Assembly (NCBI GenBank): GCA_024734495.1
Contig: JALMQS010000073.1
Location: forward strand, 1,184,379-1,248,378
Direction of reading: 5' to 3'
Length of the DNA: 64,000 nt
From: Forficula auricularia
Taxonomy: Eukaryota; Arthropoda; Insecta; Dermaptera; Forficulidae
In this document: piece by piece, positions 23,165-33,380 of the stretch
Layout: every line of letters begins with the position of its first letter
Position numbering within the stretch: the first letter of the stretch is position 1
Notes under the pieces: model-generated
The model's database searches: none
What the model was told of the DNA's origin: nothing
What the model saw: only the letters and a program-made list of their open reading frames with translations
Position numbers and translations under genes: made by a program

Positions 23165-23650
23165 ATAAAAAAAATAAAACCGACTTCAAAAAAATTAAAT
23201 GTATCAAATAAAATAATAAGAACTCAAAAATAAAAAAATAAAATGCACTAAAAGGTATAAAATAATTATCTTATTTAGTAACAACTAGAGGCGATTGTGG
23301 GTCAGTGGGTAGAGTGTTGGGTCGCTGACTCGGAGATCGCTGGTTCGAGACCGAGTCTCGGCAGATAGATATTTGCAGTCGCCTCCTCTTGGAAAGTAAT
23401 GGCAACCTACTAAGAGTATAAATGCCAAGTGACCTCTCCAAATTAGCCGTTCGGAACCGGCGTTAAAAAGTAGGTCCCGTATATCTGTATAAAACAACTA
23501 AACACACTCAGCACAGGTATATGTGGAGAGGCGCCCACACCTGTTTCGGGTATGGCACTCGAAGAAGAAGAGTTACAACTAAACGATGAAATTATTACAT
23601 GAAATCACTTTTTGAAGTCTGTGCTAAACAAACTATATAAGCGAGCGTTC
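23165..23650 (+). repeat. AACCGACTTC repeat, partial copy interrupted by a SINE
   Basis: AAACCGACTTCAAAAAAATT, then ACACTAAAAGGTATAAAAT-type sequence up to TTAGTAACAACTA; it resumes at 23571 with AGTTACAACTAAACGATGAA and TTTTTGAAGTC. The interruption is a SINE. Confidence 0.7.
23288..23570 (+). mobile_element. tRNA-derived SINE with 11-bp target duplication
   Basis: 283-bp element flanked by AGTAACAACTA (23277-23287) and AGTTACAACTA (23571-23581), an 11-bp duplication with one difference; other copies of the target repeat have the site once. A box GGGTCAGTGGGTAGAGTG (23299-23316) and B box GGTTCGAGACC (23342-23352) give a tRNA-like internal Pol III promoter. The body has AAAGTAATGGCAACCTAC, and the tail is GAAGAAGAAG. 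Confidence 0.85.
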
Positions 23651-24334
23651 CCGCCAAATGTACTAAATAAGAACCGTCGAGCGAATAGCGAAAAAAACTA
23701 CCATACAATCTTTAGGTTTTTTTACCTAAGCTTTTTAACTTTTTATTGTTTGATTATTTACCAAAGTTTAACAGTGTAAATATGTATTATGCTCTTATAG
23801 CTCCAATTTTAGAAGCACCTTCCGGTACTTCTACATTGTTACGACTTTTCTCAACATAGATATTAGAGCGACGATGTTTGGAAAAATCTTAGAAATAAAA
23901 ATAAAATAAAAAAAATGATAAATTATTAGGAATATAAAACAATGATGGGCAAGATAGCCCATTCAATCACTTCGATAAGTCTTTTATAGTCATAAATGAT
24001 GAATCCCTAGCAAAGTGAAAGTGAATAAATACTGGAAAGTATAAATTGAATGAAAAAAAAGCTTGGTTCTCTCATCAATCTTTCTTTTCTCTCTCTCTCA
24101 ATAATACTGGTATTATATTCCAATCTCTGACGAAGGGGTTCCGTTGAAAAGAAGACATACTATACTCTTGGTAATGATACGCATTGATAAATGAACTTTC
24201 GTATTTTTTTTTTTTATTATTATTATCAAATACTCTGATAGGGAAAACGATAAGAATTTGAGAATCAATACAGCGTACTCGCATCTCTTTTACACTCCAT
24301 CATTAAAATATCTAAGGAGGAATCAATAATGTTG

Positions 24335-24530
24335 GCCTCTCCTTGATTAACCACCCGAAATGGGGGGGAATGAAAATTTTAGCCCTTTGGACCAAACTAA
24401 ACCAAATGTTTGTATACAAATTCTGTGGGCTCTAGAATGCTAGAAATCCAAAATCTAACTATCCAAAATGAGGGGGGGGGTCAAAAATAAAAATTCTAGC
24501 CCTGCTTCCTTATAGCTTACAAAAAGAAGA
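24335..24530 (-). repeat. Family A, internal fragment
   Basis: Complement of the family A interior: CACCCGAAATGGGGGGGAAT, CTATCCAAAATGAGGGGGG and TAGCCCTTTGGACCAAACT. No ends present. Confidence 0.5.
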
Positions 24531-24536
24531 GAAATC

Positions 24537-24757
24537 TCAACCAAAACATTATGTGAAAAAACAGTCTAAGTTCGAAAAACTAGTGAAATCTAACGTAGTG
24601 TGTAGCCAATTAAATTCGCCAAGAATAATTAAGTTGAGAAAATAGTAGATCTCTCAACTTAATTATTCTTGAAGAATTCAACTTGGCTACACACTACGTT
24701 AGATTTCACTAGTTTTTCGAACTTGGACTGTTTTTTCACATAATGTTTTGGTTGAAA
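24537..24757. repeat. Near-perfect palindrome, about 105-bp arms
   Basis: AACCAAAACATTATGTGAAA at 24539 is mirrored by TTTCACATAATGTTTTGGTT ending at 24753; the arms meet at CAACTTAATT near 24655 with a loop of about 10 bp. One short segment differs (AATTAAATTCGCC versus GAATTCAACTTGG). It was probably formed recently because divergence is low. Confidence 0.8.
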
Positions 24758-24802
24758 TACGCATTACGCATCTAATAATATGAAATCAACTACAAGATGT
24801 CA

Positions 24803-25021
24803 AATGGAAAGTTTTTTGCCGAGAGTAGCAGCATTTTTATATATTGAAGGAGACAATAAAAGAGTGTGTCTTCTGCTGGAATTATAAATTTTATTTATTT
24901 ATAACGAGACTATAGTTTCGAGGGCTTTATCCTCTTCATCAGTTCAGATCATAGTCTCGTTATAAATAAATAAAATTTATAATTCCAGCAGAAGACACAC
25001 TTTTTATTGTCTCCTTCAATA
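24803..25021. mobile_element. GGAGACAATAAAAGAG foldback with hammerhead-like core, copy 1
   Basis: Flanked by a perfect 12-bp direct repeat TACAAGATGTCA (24791-24802 and 25022-25033). The arms are TTGAAGGAGACAATAAAAGA, then TGTGTCTTCTGCTGGAATT and ATTTATTTATAACGAGACTA and their complements. The left end carries GCCGAGAGTAGCAGCATTTT. Related copies: 27195-27565, 39750-39965, 61275-61515; the 57770-58240 element shares the left end. No coding sequence. Confidence 0.8.
24908..24942 (-). ncRNA. Hammerhead-ribozyme-like motif 2
   Basis: Minus strand: CTGATGA, A, stem II GAGG-ATAAAGC-CCTC, GAAAC, TATA, GTC. Stem III is AC/GU closed by a TATA loop and the cleavage triplet would be GUC. Distal stem I pairing (ATAACGA with TCGTTAT) is available because the motif sits inside the palindrome. 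Confidence 0.45.
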
Positions 25022-25719
25022 TACAAGATGTCAGTGACGCCGTTTCTCATCAGAAATGTTAAGCGGGTTATCGATACATCAGGATCCCTAGTAAATCTAC
25101 CATTCTATCATATATAAATATTTTTAATTTTAATAAATAGTTCATGATGCAAAATGGAAGATGGATAATCTTTTCTGTAAACTTCATATATTTGATTAAA
25201 TTAATAAATATTGTATCGATTTATAATAATTCAAAAACCGATTTGGATGACAAAAACAGCTCAAAAGCTAATAACTGAGTGATTGTAACGTGATGTATTT
25301 TATTGATTTTTAAGAAGTACAAGTATAAAGGATTTAAAGTGCTTATTGTGGAACCATACCTTGAATCCTTCTTAGTCAAATATTAAAAAGTTTTATCCAA
25401 ATATTAAACAGTTTTATCCAAATATTATACAATATTATGTTCTGTTACTTTCTGGTAGCAATATCTCAAAATATAATAAATCTCAGAAAAATTTAAATTA
25501 AGTAGTGTAAGTATTATAATAATATATTGATGTAAAGTGGTCATCAATAGAGTTTTATGAAAATTTTGAGAACGTATCAGGTTTTTGGTTAAAAGTAACA
25601 CCATAAATGTTTCTATCCTTTATTAAATCATTTACCGGGCTCTATGTTTAATTATTAGTAGTATTTTGTGTGTATCCATGATTACACTCATCATCTTTTT
25701 CCATTCAGTTTTAACTTGT

Positions 25720-25762
25720 AAACTCCTGATGATGGACTAATAATCCGATATATATTGAGTTT
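25720..25762 (+). ncRNA. Hammerhead-like motif with perfect stem I but core change
   Basis: AAACTC, CTGATGA, T, stem II GGA-CTAATAA-TCC, GATA, TATATT, GAGTTT. Stem I (AAACUC with GAGUUU) is a perfect 6 bp. The invariant GAAA is GATA, which should abolish cleavage in a canonical hammerhead. The surrounding 25640-25830 is otherwise AT-rich unique sequence. Confidence 0.45.
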
Positions 25763-25892
25763 GTATAAACCTCTTTGAGTTTTATTTCATTCACTGTGAA
25801 ACTACACACCCTTTACTTTATTAATTAACACTCATCATCTTTTAAAACTAACCCAGTTCCAAATGTATTGTCCTTTCTTTTCTTTGAATCCG

Positions 25893-26217
25893 GTTGGGTA
25901 CGGGACTTAGACCATGAAATATATAGACACTCCCTGGTGTCGATTTGGTGAGTCCAACATCAACTAGAGAATGTGACGTCATCTGTAGGTAGGAACACCC
26001 AGAAATAGCATGGCCATTATAGGAATTATTATACATTGAAATAAATTTATCGTAGTTTAGATTATTTATTTTGGATTCCAATAATCGCAAATTAATATTA
26101 CCAAAATATTTATGCGAGAACATGACGTCATCTGTAGGCGATGTTGGCCTCACTTCACTCTGTGTGGAGAGTAGCAGAGGGCGTGTCTATATATTTCATG
26201 GTCTAAGGTACGGGATT
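25893..26217. repeat. Foldback repeat (CCATGAAATATATAGACAC arms)
   Basis: ACTTAGACCATGAAATATAT at about 25905 is complemented by ATATATTTCATGGTCTAAGG near 26190. Inside, TGACGTCATCTGTAGG occurs twice in direct orientation (25972 and 26123). The short frames here are palindrome by-products. Confidence 0.6.
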
Positions 26218-26549
26218 ATGCTAAGAGATCATCAATTAGCCTTATTTTTATATTATATATTAATTTAATGATGGGTTGTGCCTTTATTTTTTTTGATTTT
26301 TCTATTTTTTCAAAAGTTGCTTATATGGTAGGTATATATGACAAATTACAAGACTTTGAATGTGTATTCCTATTTAATGCGTTAGAGTTCTGTGGGGGTG
26401 TTATTTACATTTATTTGAACATAACTTCACAATGTTGTGTTGTGTCATATTTTTGTCTTGCCATATATTTTATTATTAAATTAAATTGATTATTAGTTTG
26501 TTATAAAATGATGGTTGAATTAAAAGTGAAAGTGATTTGCAAACCAATT

Positions 26550-26885
26550 TATTTATCGAAAATGAAATTTTTAGCCCTTTCTACCAAAATCAACAAAATT
26601 TTGTTCACATTTTCTGTGGGCCTCCAAAAGGCTAGAAATGCAAAAACTAACCACCCAAAATGGGGGGATGGTCAAAAATGAAAATTTTAGCCCTTTCGAC
26701 CAAATTTTGTAAACATAGTTTGGTCGAAAGGATTATAATTATCACTTTTACCCCCTTCCCCTTTTTGGTGGTTATTTTTTTCATTTTTAGCCTTCTGTGG
26801 GTCCATAGAATATGTATACAAAATTTGGTTGGGTTTGGTCGAAAAGGCTAGAATTTTAATTTTTGACCCCCTCGCCTTCCTTTTT
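26550..26885. repeat. Head-to-head family A internal fragments
   Basis: 26575-26700 reads as family A on the minus strand (CACCCAAAATGGGGGGATGG), and 26755-26870 as family A on the plus strand (TATACAAAATTTGGTTGGGT); together they form a loose palindrome. Confidence 0.45.
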
Positions 26886-27194
26886 TCTGATATGATGTTT
26901 AAAACACATTTAAAAAACAATTATCTCATGTTCTTTTCAAAAATATGTTTCTAGTTGAATTTTTTCATTTTTTTTATACCTCTTCAAAATGTGGTTGATC
27001 TTTTTGAACCACCCTGTTTATAAAAATTAATGTGTTTATGCTCGTCTTTTATGCGTTCACGCACCGATTGAGTTGAAACTTTGTCCAGTTATTGTTGACA
27101 ATAGCGTGAAGATTTGTGACATCGTGTCATCAACGTATTATACAAGAAGTCAAACAAAATCTTTTTCAAAGAAATGTATCTCTAAATATTCTTT

Positions 27195-27565
27195 GAATAA
27201 ATTAAAGGAGACAATAAAAGAGTGTTTTTTTAATTTATTTACCATATTTACGAGGGGTGAACAGTGACCTAAAAATCGTGTACACCTACTTCCACTTTCA
27301 TTTCCAAGTAGAAAACAAAAGATTTTCTAATAAATTCCAAATAATTCCAAAGACGGTGTACACCTAATTCCAATCGCTGTTCACCCCTCATTTATTTATA
27401 ACGAGAGTATAATTTCGAGGGCTTTTCACTCTTCATCAGTCTATTACAATTGATTCACAGGAATTTATTATTCCATCAGAAGACACACTCTTTTATTGTC
27501 TCCTTTAATTTATAAAAATTCTCCTACTCTCGGCAAAAAGAAACTTTCAATTTAATTCTTTGAGT
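27195..27565. mobile_element. GGAGACAATAAAAGAG foldback, copy 2, carrying a MITE
   Basis: Left end AAAGGAGACAATAAAAGAGT, right end ACTCTTTTATTGTCTCCTTT. A degenerate hammerhead core lies at 27406-27439 (minus: CTGATGA AGAG.. CCTC GAAAT). A hAT-type MITE interrupts the left arm. Confidence 0.7.
27251..27390. mobile_element. hAT-type MITE (CGAGGGGTGAA), copy 2
   Basis: Ends CGAGGGGTGAACAGTGA / TCGCTGTTCACCCCTCA with internal GTGTACACCTACTTCCACTT and AATAATTCCAAAG. Flanks CATATTTA and TTTATTTA match at 6 of 8 positions, consistent with a decayed 8-bp duplication. Confidence 0.75.
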
Positions 27566-27776
27566 AGTCAATCGAAAGACTAGTTTGACGTTTGACTTTC
27601 CTATCTACCCTAAGCAATCTTCCTAAAATCTCACATCCCATATACTTAATAATTAATACTCTAATCTCGATTTTTCTCTTTATATTTACTTTTCGACTTC
27701 GCACTCTAATATTGAACTCGTTTTTGGTCGATTTTAAGGTTCCGTTAAAAAATAAATCGGAACTCTATTAGTGTCT

Positions 27777-28760
27777 AAAAACAAGGACTAAAGATGATCA
27801 AGGACACTCGATGGTGGAAAAATAATCTCCGGAGTCGAAGCTAAAATACAATGTATACATTAATTCATGTAAAATAATTGGTTTAATAATAAATATTTAT
27901 TTAGGATAGAACTAATGGAATTGGAATAATTATCGGAAAAGAGGTTTTTTTCTTTAATTAGTTTTTTCCTCTTATTAAAAACAAGGACTAAAAGATGATC
28001 AAGGACACTCGATGGTGGAGAAGTAATCTCCGGAATCGAAGCTCAAAAACAATGTATGCATAAATTCATGTAAAATAATTGGTTTAATAAAATTTATAAA
28101 AAAAAACAAAATTTATTTTGATTGGAGAGATTGGGGACGAGAGATGAATATGGAATTTGAATCATTATCGGAAAAGAGGTTTTTTTATTTAATTAGTTTT
28201 TTCCTCTTATTTTTAAAACAAGGACTACAAAGATGATCAAGGACAGTCGATGGTGGAGAAGTAATCTCCGGAGTCGAAGCTAAAATACAATGTATACATT
28301 AATTAATGTAAAATAATTGGTTTAATAAAATTAAAAAAAAAATTAATTATTTTGGTATTGGAATTATAAATTATCGGAAAAGAGGTTTTTTTATTTAATT
28401 AGTTTTTTCCTCTTATAAAAACAAGGACTAAAAAGATGATCAAGGACAGTCGATGGTGGAGAAGTAATCTCCGGAGTCGAAGCTCAAATACAATGTATAC
28501 TTTAATTCATGTAAAATAATTGGTTTATAAATAATAAATAAATAAAAAAATAAATATTTATTTTGCGGGACTGAGAGAATCATGGTGAATTGGAATAATT
28601 ATCGGAAAAGAGGTTTTTTATTTAATTAGTTTTTTCCTCTTATTAAAAACAAGGACTAAAAAGATGATCAAGGACAGTCGATGTTGGAGAAGTAATCTTC
28701 TAAGTCGAAGCAATGTATACATTAATTCATGTAAAATAAATATTTATTTTAAATATTCGA
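27777..28760 (+). repeat. Satellite-like tandem array, five units of 200-238 bp
   Basis: Units begin AAAACAAGGACTA near 27777, 27977, 28215, 28417 and 28645. Each has AAGATGATCAAGGACA, GATGGTGGAGAAGTAATCTC, a hairpin GGAG..CTCC, CATGTAAAATAATTGGTTT, and ends with AAAAGAGGTTTTTTT and AATTAGTTTTTTCCTCTTA. The AGAGG/CCTCT words make each junction a small foldback. A solitary unit is at 22865. No ORF or known RNA is recognised; the last unit decays after 28720. Confidence 0.85.
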
Positions 28761-29036
28761 AAATCGTGTACAAGCTTTATTCAATTAAAATATTGGAAAT
28801 TTTTTTATATATTACATACCTTTTTAAAGCCGTTATTTTTCCAAATTACCATTGATGAAGGGAGAATTTCTATTGAAACTTTTATAGATTTAATAAAGTT
28901 TTTTATTTAATACAATAAAACAATCAATAATAAATTATTATAAAAAATACTTAAAAAATAATAATTAATTTAAAAAATACTTATCAATTGAATCTCATTA
29001 ATATTTTCTTATAAAACTTTATATTAATTAAAGGTC

Positions 29037-30330
29037 TTAATTTAGATAATTTGTTTAAATAATTTATAATCATTTTAAAGGCTGCATGAATTGAAATATT
29101 TTTGGAAAATTCCTATATATTATATACCATTAAATTTTTATTTCAAATGGTATAAAAGGAATTTTATTTATAATAATAACATTAATTATTATTATTGGAT
29201 AAAAATTACTTGGTAGGTTTCACATTTTAACCAATAATTTAAAAAAAGTTTTCATTAAGTACCAACACCAAATTCCTTAAAAACTAATAATAATAATAAT
29301 ACAACATTAATTGAAATCTGTAAAAATTCTTATATATAATTTATACCTATTTAAAGCAAATATTTTTCCACATTTCCATTGAAAAAGGGAGAATTTCTTT
29401 CCAAAGGCTTGGACATTTAATAAAGTATATATTTAATACAATAAAACAATCAATATAATTTATTATAAAAAAAATACTTATGAATTTCATAATGAATTAA
29501 AAAATATATAAATTTAAAGTCATTAAAACCTTATATTAATTAATGGTCAAAATTAAATATTTTTTAAATATTATTGGAAATAATTTTATATATTATATAT
29601 TATATTAAGTATTTATACCTTTTTAACGCCGTCATTTTTCCAAATTAACAATGAAGAAGCGAGTATTCAAAAATCGAAACTTTTATACATTTAATAAAAA
29701 TACTTAATAAGAATACTCCCTTCTTCATTGTTAATTTGGAAAAATAACGGCGTTAAAAATGTATAAATACTTAATATAATATATATAAAATTATTTTCAA
29801 ATAAATATTTAATTTTGACCATTAATTAATATAAAGTTTTAATGACTTTTAATTTATATATTTTTTAATCCATTATGAAATTCATAAGTATTTTTTTTTA
29901 TAATAAATTATATTGATTGTTTTATTGTATTAAATATATACTTTATTAAATGTCCAAACGTTTGGAAAGAAATTATCCCTTTTTCAATGGAAGTTTGGAA
30001 AAATATTTGCTTTAATTAGGTAAGTATATATTATATATAAGAATTTTTACAGATTTCAATTAATGTTGTATTATTATTATTATTAGTTTTTAAGGAATTT
30101 GGTGTTGGTACTTAATGAAAACTTTTTTAAAATTATTGGTTAAAATGTGAAACCTACCAAGTAATTTTTATCCAATAATAATAATTAATGTTATTATTAT
30201 AAATAAAATTTCTTTATACCATTTGAAATAAAAATTTAATGATATATAATATATTGGAATTTTCCAAAAATATTTCAATTCATGCAGCCTTTAAAATGAT
30301 TATAATTTAAACAAATTATCTAATTAAATT
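29037..30330. repeat. Very long palindrome, arms about 640 bp
   Basis: Centre near 29695, flanked by GAATACTCCCTTCTTCATTG on the right and the complement with GCGAGTATT on the left. The outer ends pair TTAATTTAGATAATTTGTTT (29039) with AAACAAATTATCTAATTAAA (30309). Both arms contain the GGTAGGTTTCACATT / GTACCAACACCAAATTCC foldback word in mirror positions. A further direct copy of part of the arm lies at 30520-30600. The region 28860-30600 is extremely AT-rich with no coding content. Confidence 0.8.
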
Positions 30331-30917
30331 TATTGTTTTTTATTTAATACAATTAAACAATCAATAATAAATTATTTTAATTAGTTAAGAATATAATAAT
30401 TAATTAAAAAAACAACATAAATTAAATCTCATTAAGATTTTCTTACAAAACTATATTAATTAATTGTCTGAATGAATTAATTCATGATGAATATCGAATA
30501 CCAGTTTAAAAACTGAAATATTTTTGGAGAAATTCCGATATATTATATACCATTAAATTTTTATTTTATCTGGTATAAAAGGAATTTTTTTATATTATAA
30601 TAATAGAACAATAATAATTTTAAGTTGTTTATTTAATAAACAACTATTCAGAGTGGTTGTATTCTGTTTGTGTAGGTTGTAGGAGGGAGTATTGATAAAT
30701 TGAATATTTTTAAAATTTGACCCATTTCTAAAATAATCATTCAATTAAACTTTAAATACAATTTTCGATTTCTGGGAAATGCACAAGTATATTCCATTCA
30801 TATATAAATAATAATCTGTAAATTTGAAGTCTAGGGCTTATTTTTTTACGAGCTACATGATCTGACAGACAGGCAGCTAATAATGAACAAAAATTGAGGA
30901 ATTTAACACCCATTTTA

Positions 30918-32198
30918 TTAGAATTTAAAAATTTCATTAATCTTTAATTCAACTAATTCTGGTGCATAACGCAAAAAAGTGAGGTTCTCTTTGAACCTTC
31001 TGTCTGGTTAATAAACTCAAAATCTTAATTTGTGTCCCAATTTTGTTCAACAAATTAACTATAATAGTTCAACTAAATAATCACGATCTTCATTAAAAGC
31101 GAATTCTATTTCCGTGAGTAATGGAAATTTTCACAGATATCGGATAACGTTTGGCTCAGGGATCCAAAGAGATATCTTTGTTACGTTTGGATAAATATTC
31201 GAATATGATTTTAAATATGGTAAACTTGTTTCGAAATCAAAAAATTTGGTTAAATTATTTAGTTTTTTGAGAAGATCATCATCATTAAATCCAGTGTTTC
31301 CAAGATATCAATTAAGGGTTGTTTCATGCCTCGGAGAAAAAAGAACCTTGTGGAAGAGTCTGAAGAAGAGAAGAGGTCAGATGATGGGGCACACACTGAG
31401 ACATGGGGGACTGCTTAGGGATATCTTGGAGGGGAGGTGGGAAAGGGGAAGGGGAAGGGAAGACCCAGATTAGAATATTTCAACCAAATAATTGGGGATA
31501 TGGGATGCCAGACATTTAGAGAGGTCGAAACAGCTGGCGGGGGACAGAGTCGAGTGGAGACGGATTGTTGCATCAAACCAGTCTTAGGACTGTATACTCG
31601 ATGATGATGATGATGATTCATGCCTAAACCATTCAAATTGGGTAGATGTTTTAAAAGTCTAACACACTCTGATCCAGTTAAATCTTTTGCTTTGATATAT
31701 TCGATTTTTAGGAGTGCATTTTTAACATCCTGATCAAGCAGATTAAAATCCATTTCTAGCAGAAGTTGAAAGATTGCACAATTGTAGGAACAACACCTCG
31801 CCCAGAGAGATTTCAAGTTTGGGGTTTGTTTCAGGAACGTTACGAAGATCCGTTTGTTCCCTAGATGTGATCTATAGGTCTCTAAAATCGACCGTTTCGA
31901 TATTCGGAGAGTATTTCGGGATCATTTCTAAAATCGACACGACAGTTGATTGCTGTTCTGGTTTAAGTATGAAGCTGAAATATTTGGTATTCTCATCAAG
32001 AAAAATAGGAAGACAATTTAATCGGTCCTCTTCGCTAAGCAATTCACGACGATTATTATTATTTCCTGAAAGGATACGCAGCAGCAGTGTGTATTTGTCC
32101 ACAGAGAGATGAGAATTTACAAGATTTCTTTTCTCATTTAAATTATATTTTTCTCTCAATCCCTTCCGGAGAGTATTCAAGAGATTATCCATTTCCAT
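30918..32198 (-). pseudogene. Leucine-rich protein gene, copy 2, broken by a retrotransposon tail
   Basis: Start at 32198 (MEMDNLL). Similar along its length to the gene at 38237-39228: EKRNLVNSHLSVDKY, DRLNCLPIFLDENT, SILEMIPKYSPNIETVDF, MDFNLLDQDVKNALLKIEYI, LLKHLPNLNGLG. A 285-bp non-LTR retrotransposon tail interrupts it at 31332-31616. Beyond it, frames continue with stops (YL*KFPLLTEI), ending FLRYAPELVELKI before a TAA at 30918. Regularly spaced leucines suggest a leucine-rich-repeat-like solenoid; no signal peptide or membrane segment is seen. Function unknown. No introns are evident, suggesting a retrocopy or an intronless multicopy family. Confidence 0.75.
31332..31616 (+). mobile_element. 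3' tail of a non-LTR retrotransposon with 9-bp duplication
   Basis: Flanked by TTCATGCCT at 31323-31331 and 31617-31625; the duplicated bases are single in the related gene at 38237-39228. The plus strand encodes the end of a LINE polyprotein (RRGQMMGHTLRHGGLLRDIL, then GRGREDPD and a MGCQTFREVE-type C-terminus) and ends in a short ATG/GAT microsatellite in place of poly(A). Severe 5' truncation is normal for target-primed reverse transcription. Confidence 0.85.
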
Positions 32199-32383
32199 AT
32201 CTAAAACCTGGAAAAAGAATATTATTCAATTTCAAAATATGTAATAAGTAAGAAAGAAATTTTAATACATCGTCCCCGTTGTACCCTAATAAACGGAATC
32301 CGGACAAAATAAATATTAAAAAGAAATCTGTAAAATTGAATTAAATTGCTAAAGTATGATCTAAAACACCGATTCTTAAACTT

Positions 32384-32700
32384 TTTACTTTACCATACAT
32401 GGTATGCTCAAGTATTGTAATCGTTCATAAAAAGTTTTTTTTTTTGTTTCGTTTTTTTAAAATATCTCAAAAATGGCTGAAATAATTTTGATAAAAAAAA
32501 TTGGTCGAAACCATGGCATTTCGCTCTACAAAAAAGCCCTAATAAGTGAACATCGAAAAAATTGTATTTTTTGAGATATTAATTACTTTGTCAAAATCTA
32601 TGTTAGTACGTTAGTCTGTGCGTTGCCAAATTTTTGTGGACGATCTAGCTCACAAGTTTAATTGTGAAAAAATGTGTTTTTTAACATAAAGTTTTGACCA
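32384..32700 (-). repeat. Family A, 3' part, minus strand
   Basis: Begins TTTACTTTACCATACATGG and TATGCTCAAGTATTGTAATC and runs to GCCAAATTTTTGTGGACGAT; truncated about 310 bp in. Terminal hairpin CCATACATGGTATG retained. Confidence 0.65.
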
Positions 32701-32946
32701 CAAAAGCTTTAATCAATTTACATGTAATTATTAATTCTATATATCCAAGGGCGTGCCCAGAATTTGAACTGGTGGTGGAGGGGGCAGCTTATATTATAGT
32801 TTCGAAGGATGAAGGGTGCGAGTTTGAAATAAATGAATATGAAATATAAATAAATATGTAATTTATAAGTTTAATGTTATAAATTATTAAAGGAATCGTA
32901 GGGAGTTGGACATGGCTTTAAATTAAATACAAGTTTTCATTAAATA

Positions 32947-32989
32947 CGCCAAACGTTTCGTTGCTGTTTTGCAACTTCTTCAGTGGCTG
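32947..32989 (-). ncRNA. Hammerhead-ribozyme-like motif 3
   Basis: Minus strand: CAGCCA, CTGAAGA, A, stem II GTTGC-AAAACA-GCAAC (5 perfect pairs), GAAAC, GTT, TGGCG. Stem I pairs 4 bp (GCCA with UGGC). The cleavage triplet would be GUU. A partial second copy in direct orientation lies at 33318-33345 without the GAAAC half, as expected of a tandem retroelement copy cut by the later insertion. Confidence 0.5.
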
Positions 32990-33380
32990 AAATAGCGAAA
33001 CAAAGCCGTTAGACATCTTTTTATTGATCAATTATTTCATTTTTACAAAAGTACAATGGTAAGTAAGGTTAGTTTTTCTAACATCATTTATTAAATATAT
33101 TTGTCTGGAAGTTTTAATAAGAGAAAAACCATTTTCAAACAGTATTTTTACAATTCATTCAATTTATCAAATAATATAAAACATAAACTTTTTAAAAACA
33201 ATGTAATTGTTTCCTGTCAAAATAATTAAAAGATTCAAATTGAATAAAGAAATTTTTTATAATGTACTATCAGATATTTTATTAAGAAGTGCATTTATTT
33301 TTTAATAATAATCCAGCGACCATTGTTTTGCAACTTCTTCCGTGGCTGAAATAGAGAAACAAAGCCGTTTGACATCTTTT

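Noticed and set aside
27777..28760. CRISPR array
   Set aside because: Units of 200-238 bp without spacers of constant size, in eukaryotic DNA; a tandem repeat.
29990..30015. Ratchet-like TTTAATTAG then GTAAGTATA
   Set aside because: Good donor but no pyrimidine tract; lies within the long palindrome and differs from its mirror copy by a single change.
31246..31473. 75-codon plus frame as a gene
   Set aside because: A chance fusion of antisense leucine-rich gene and LINE tail; only the part after 31332 is real (element) coding sequence.
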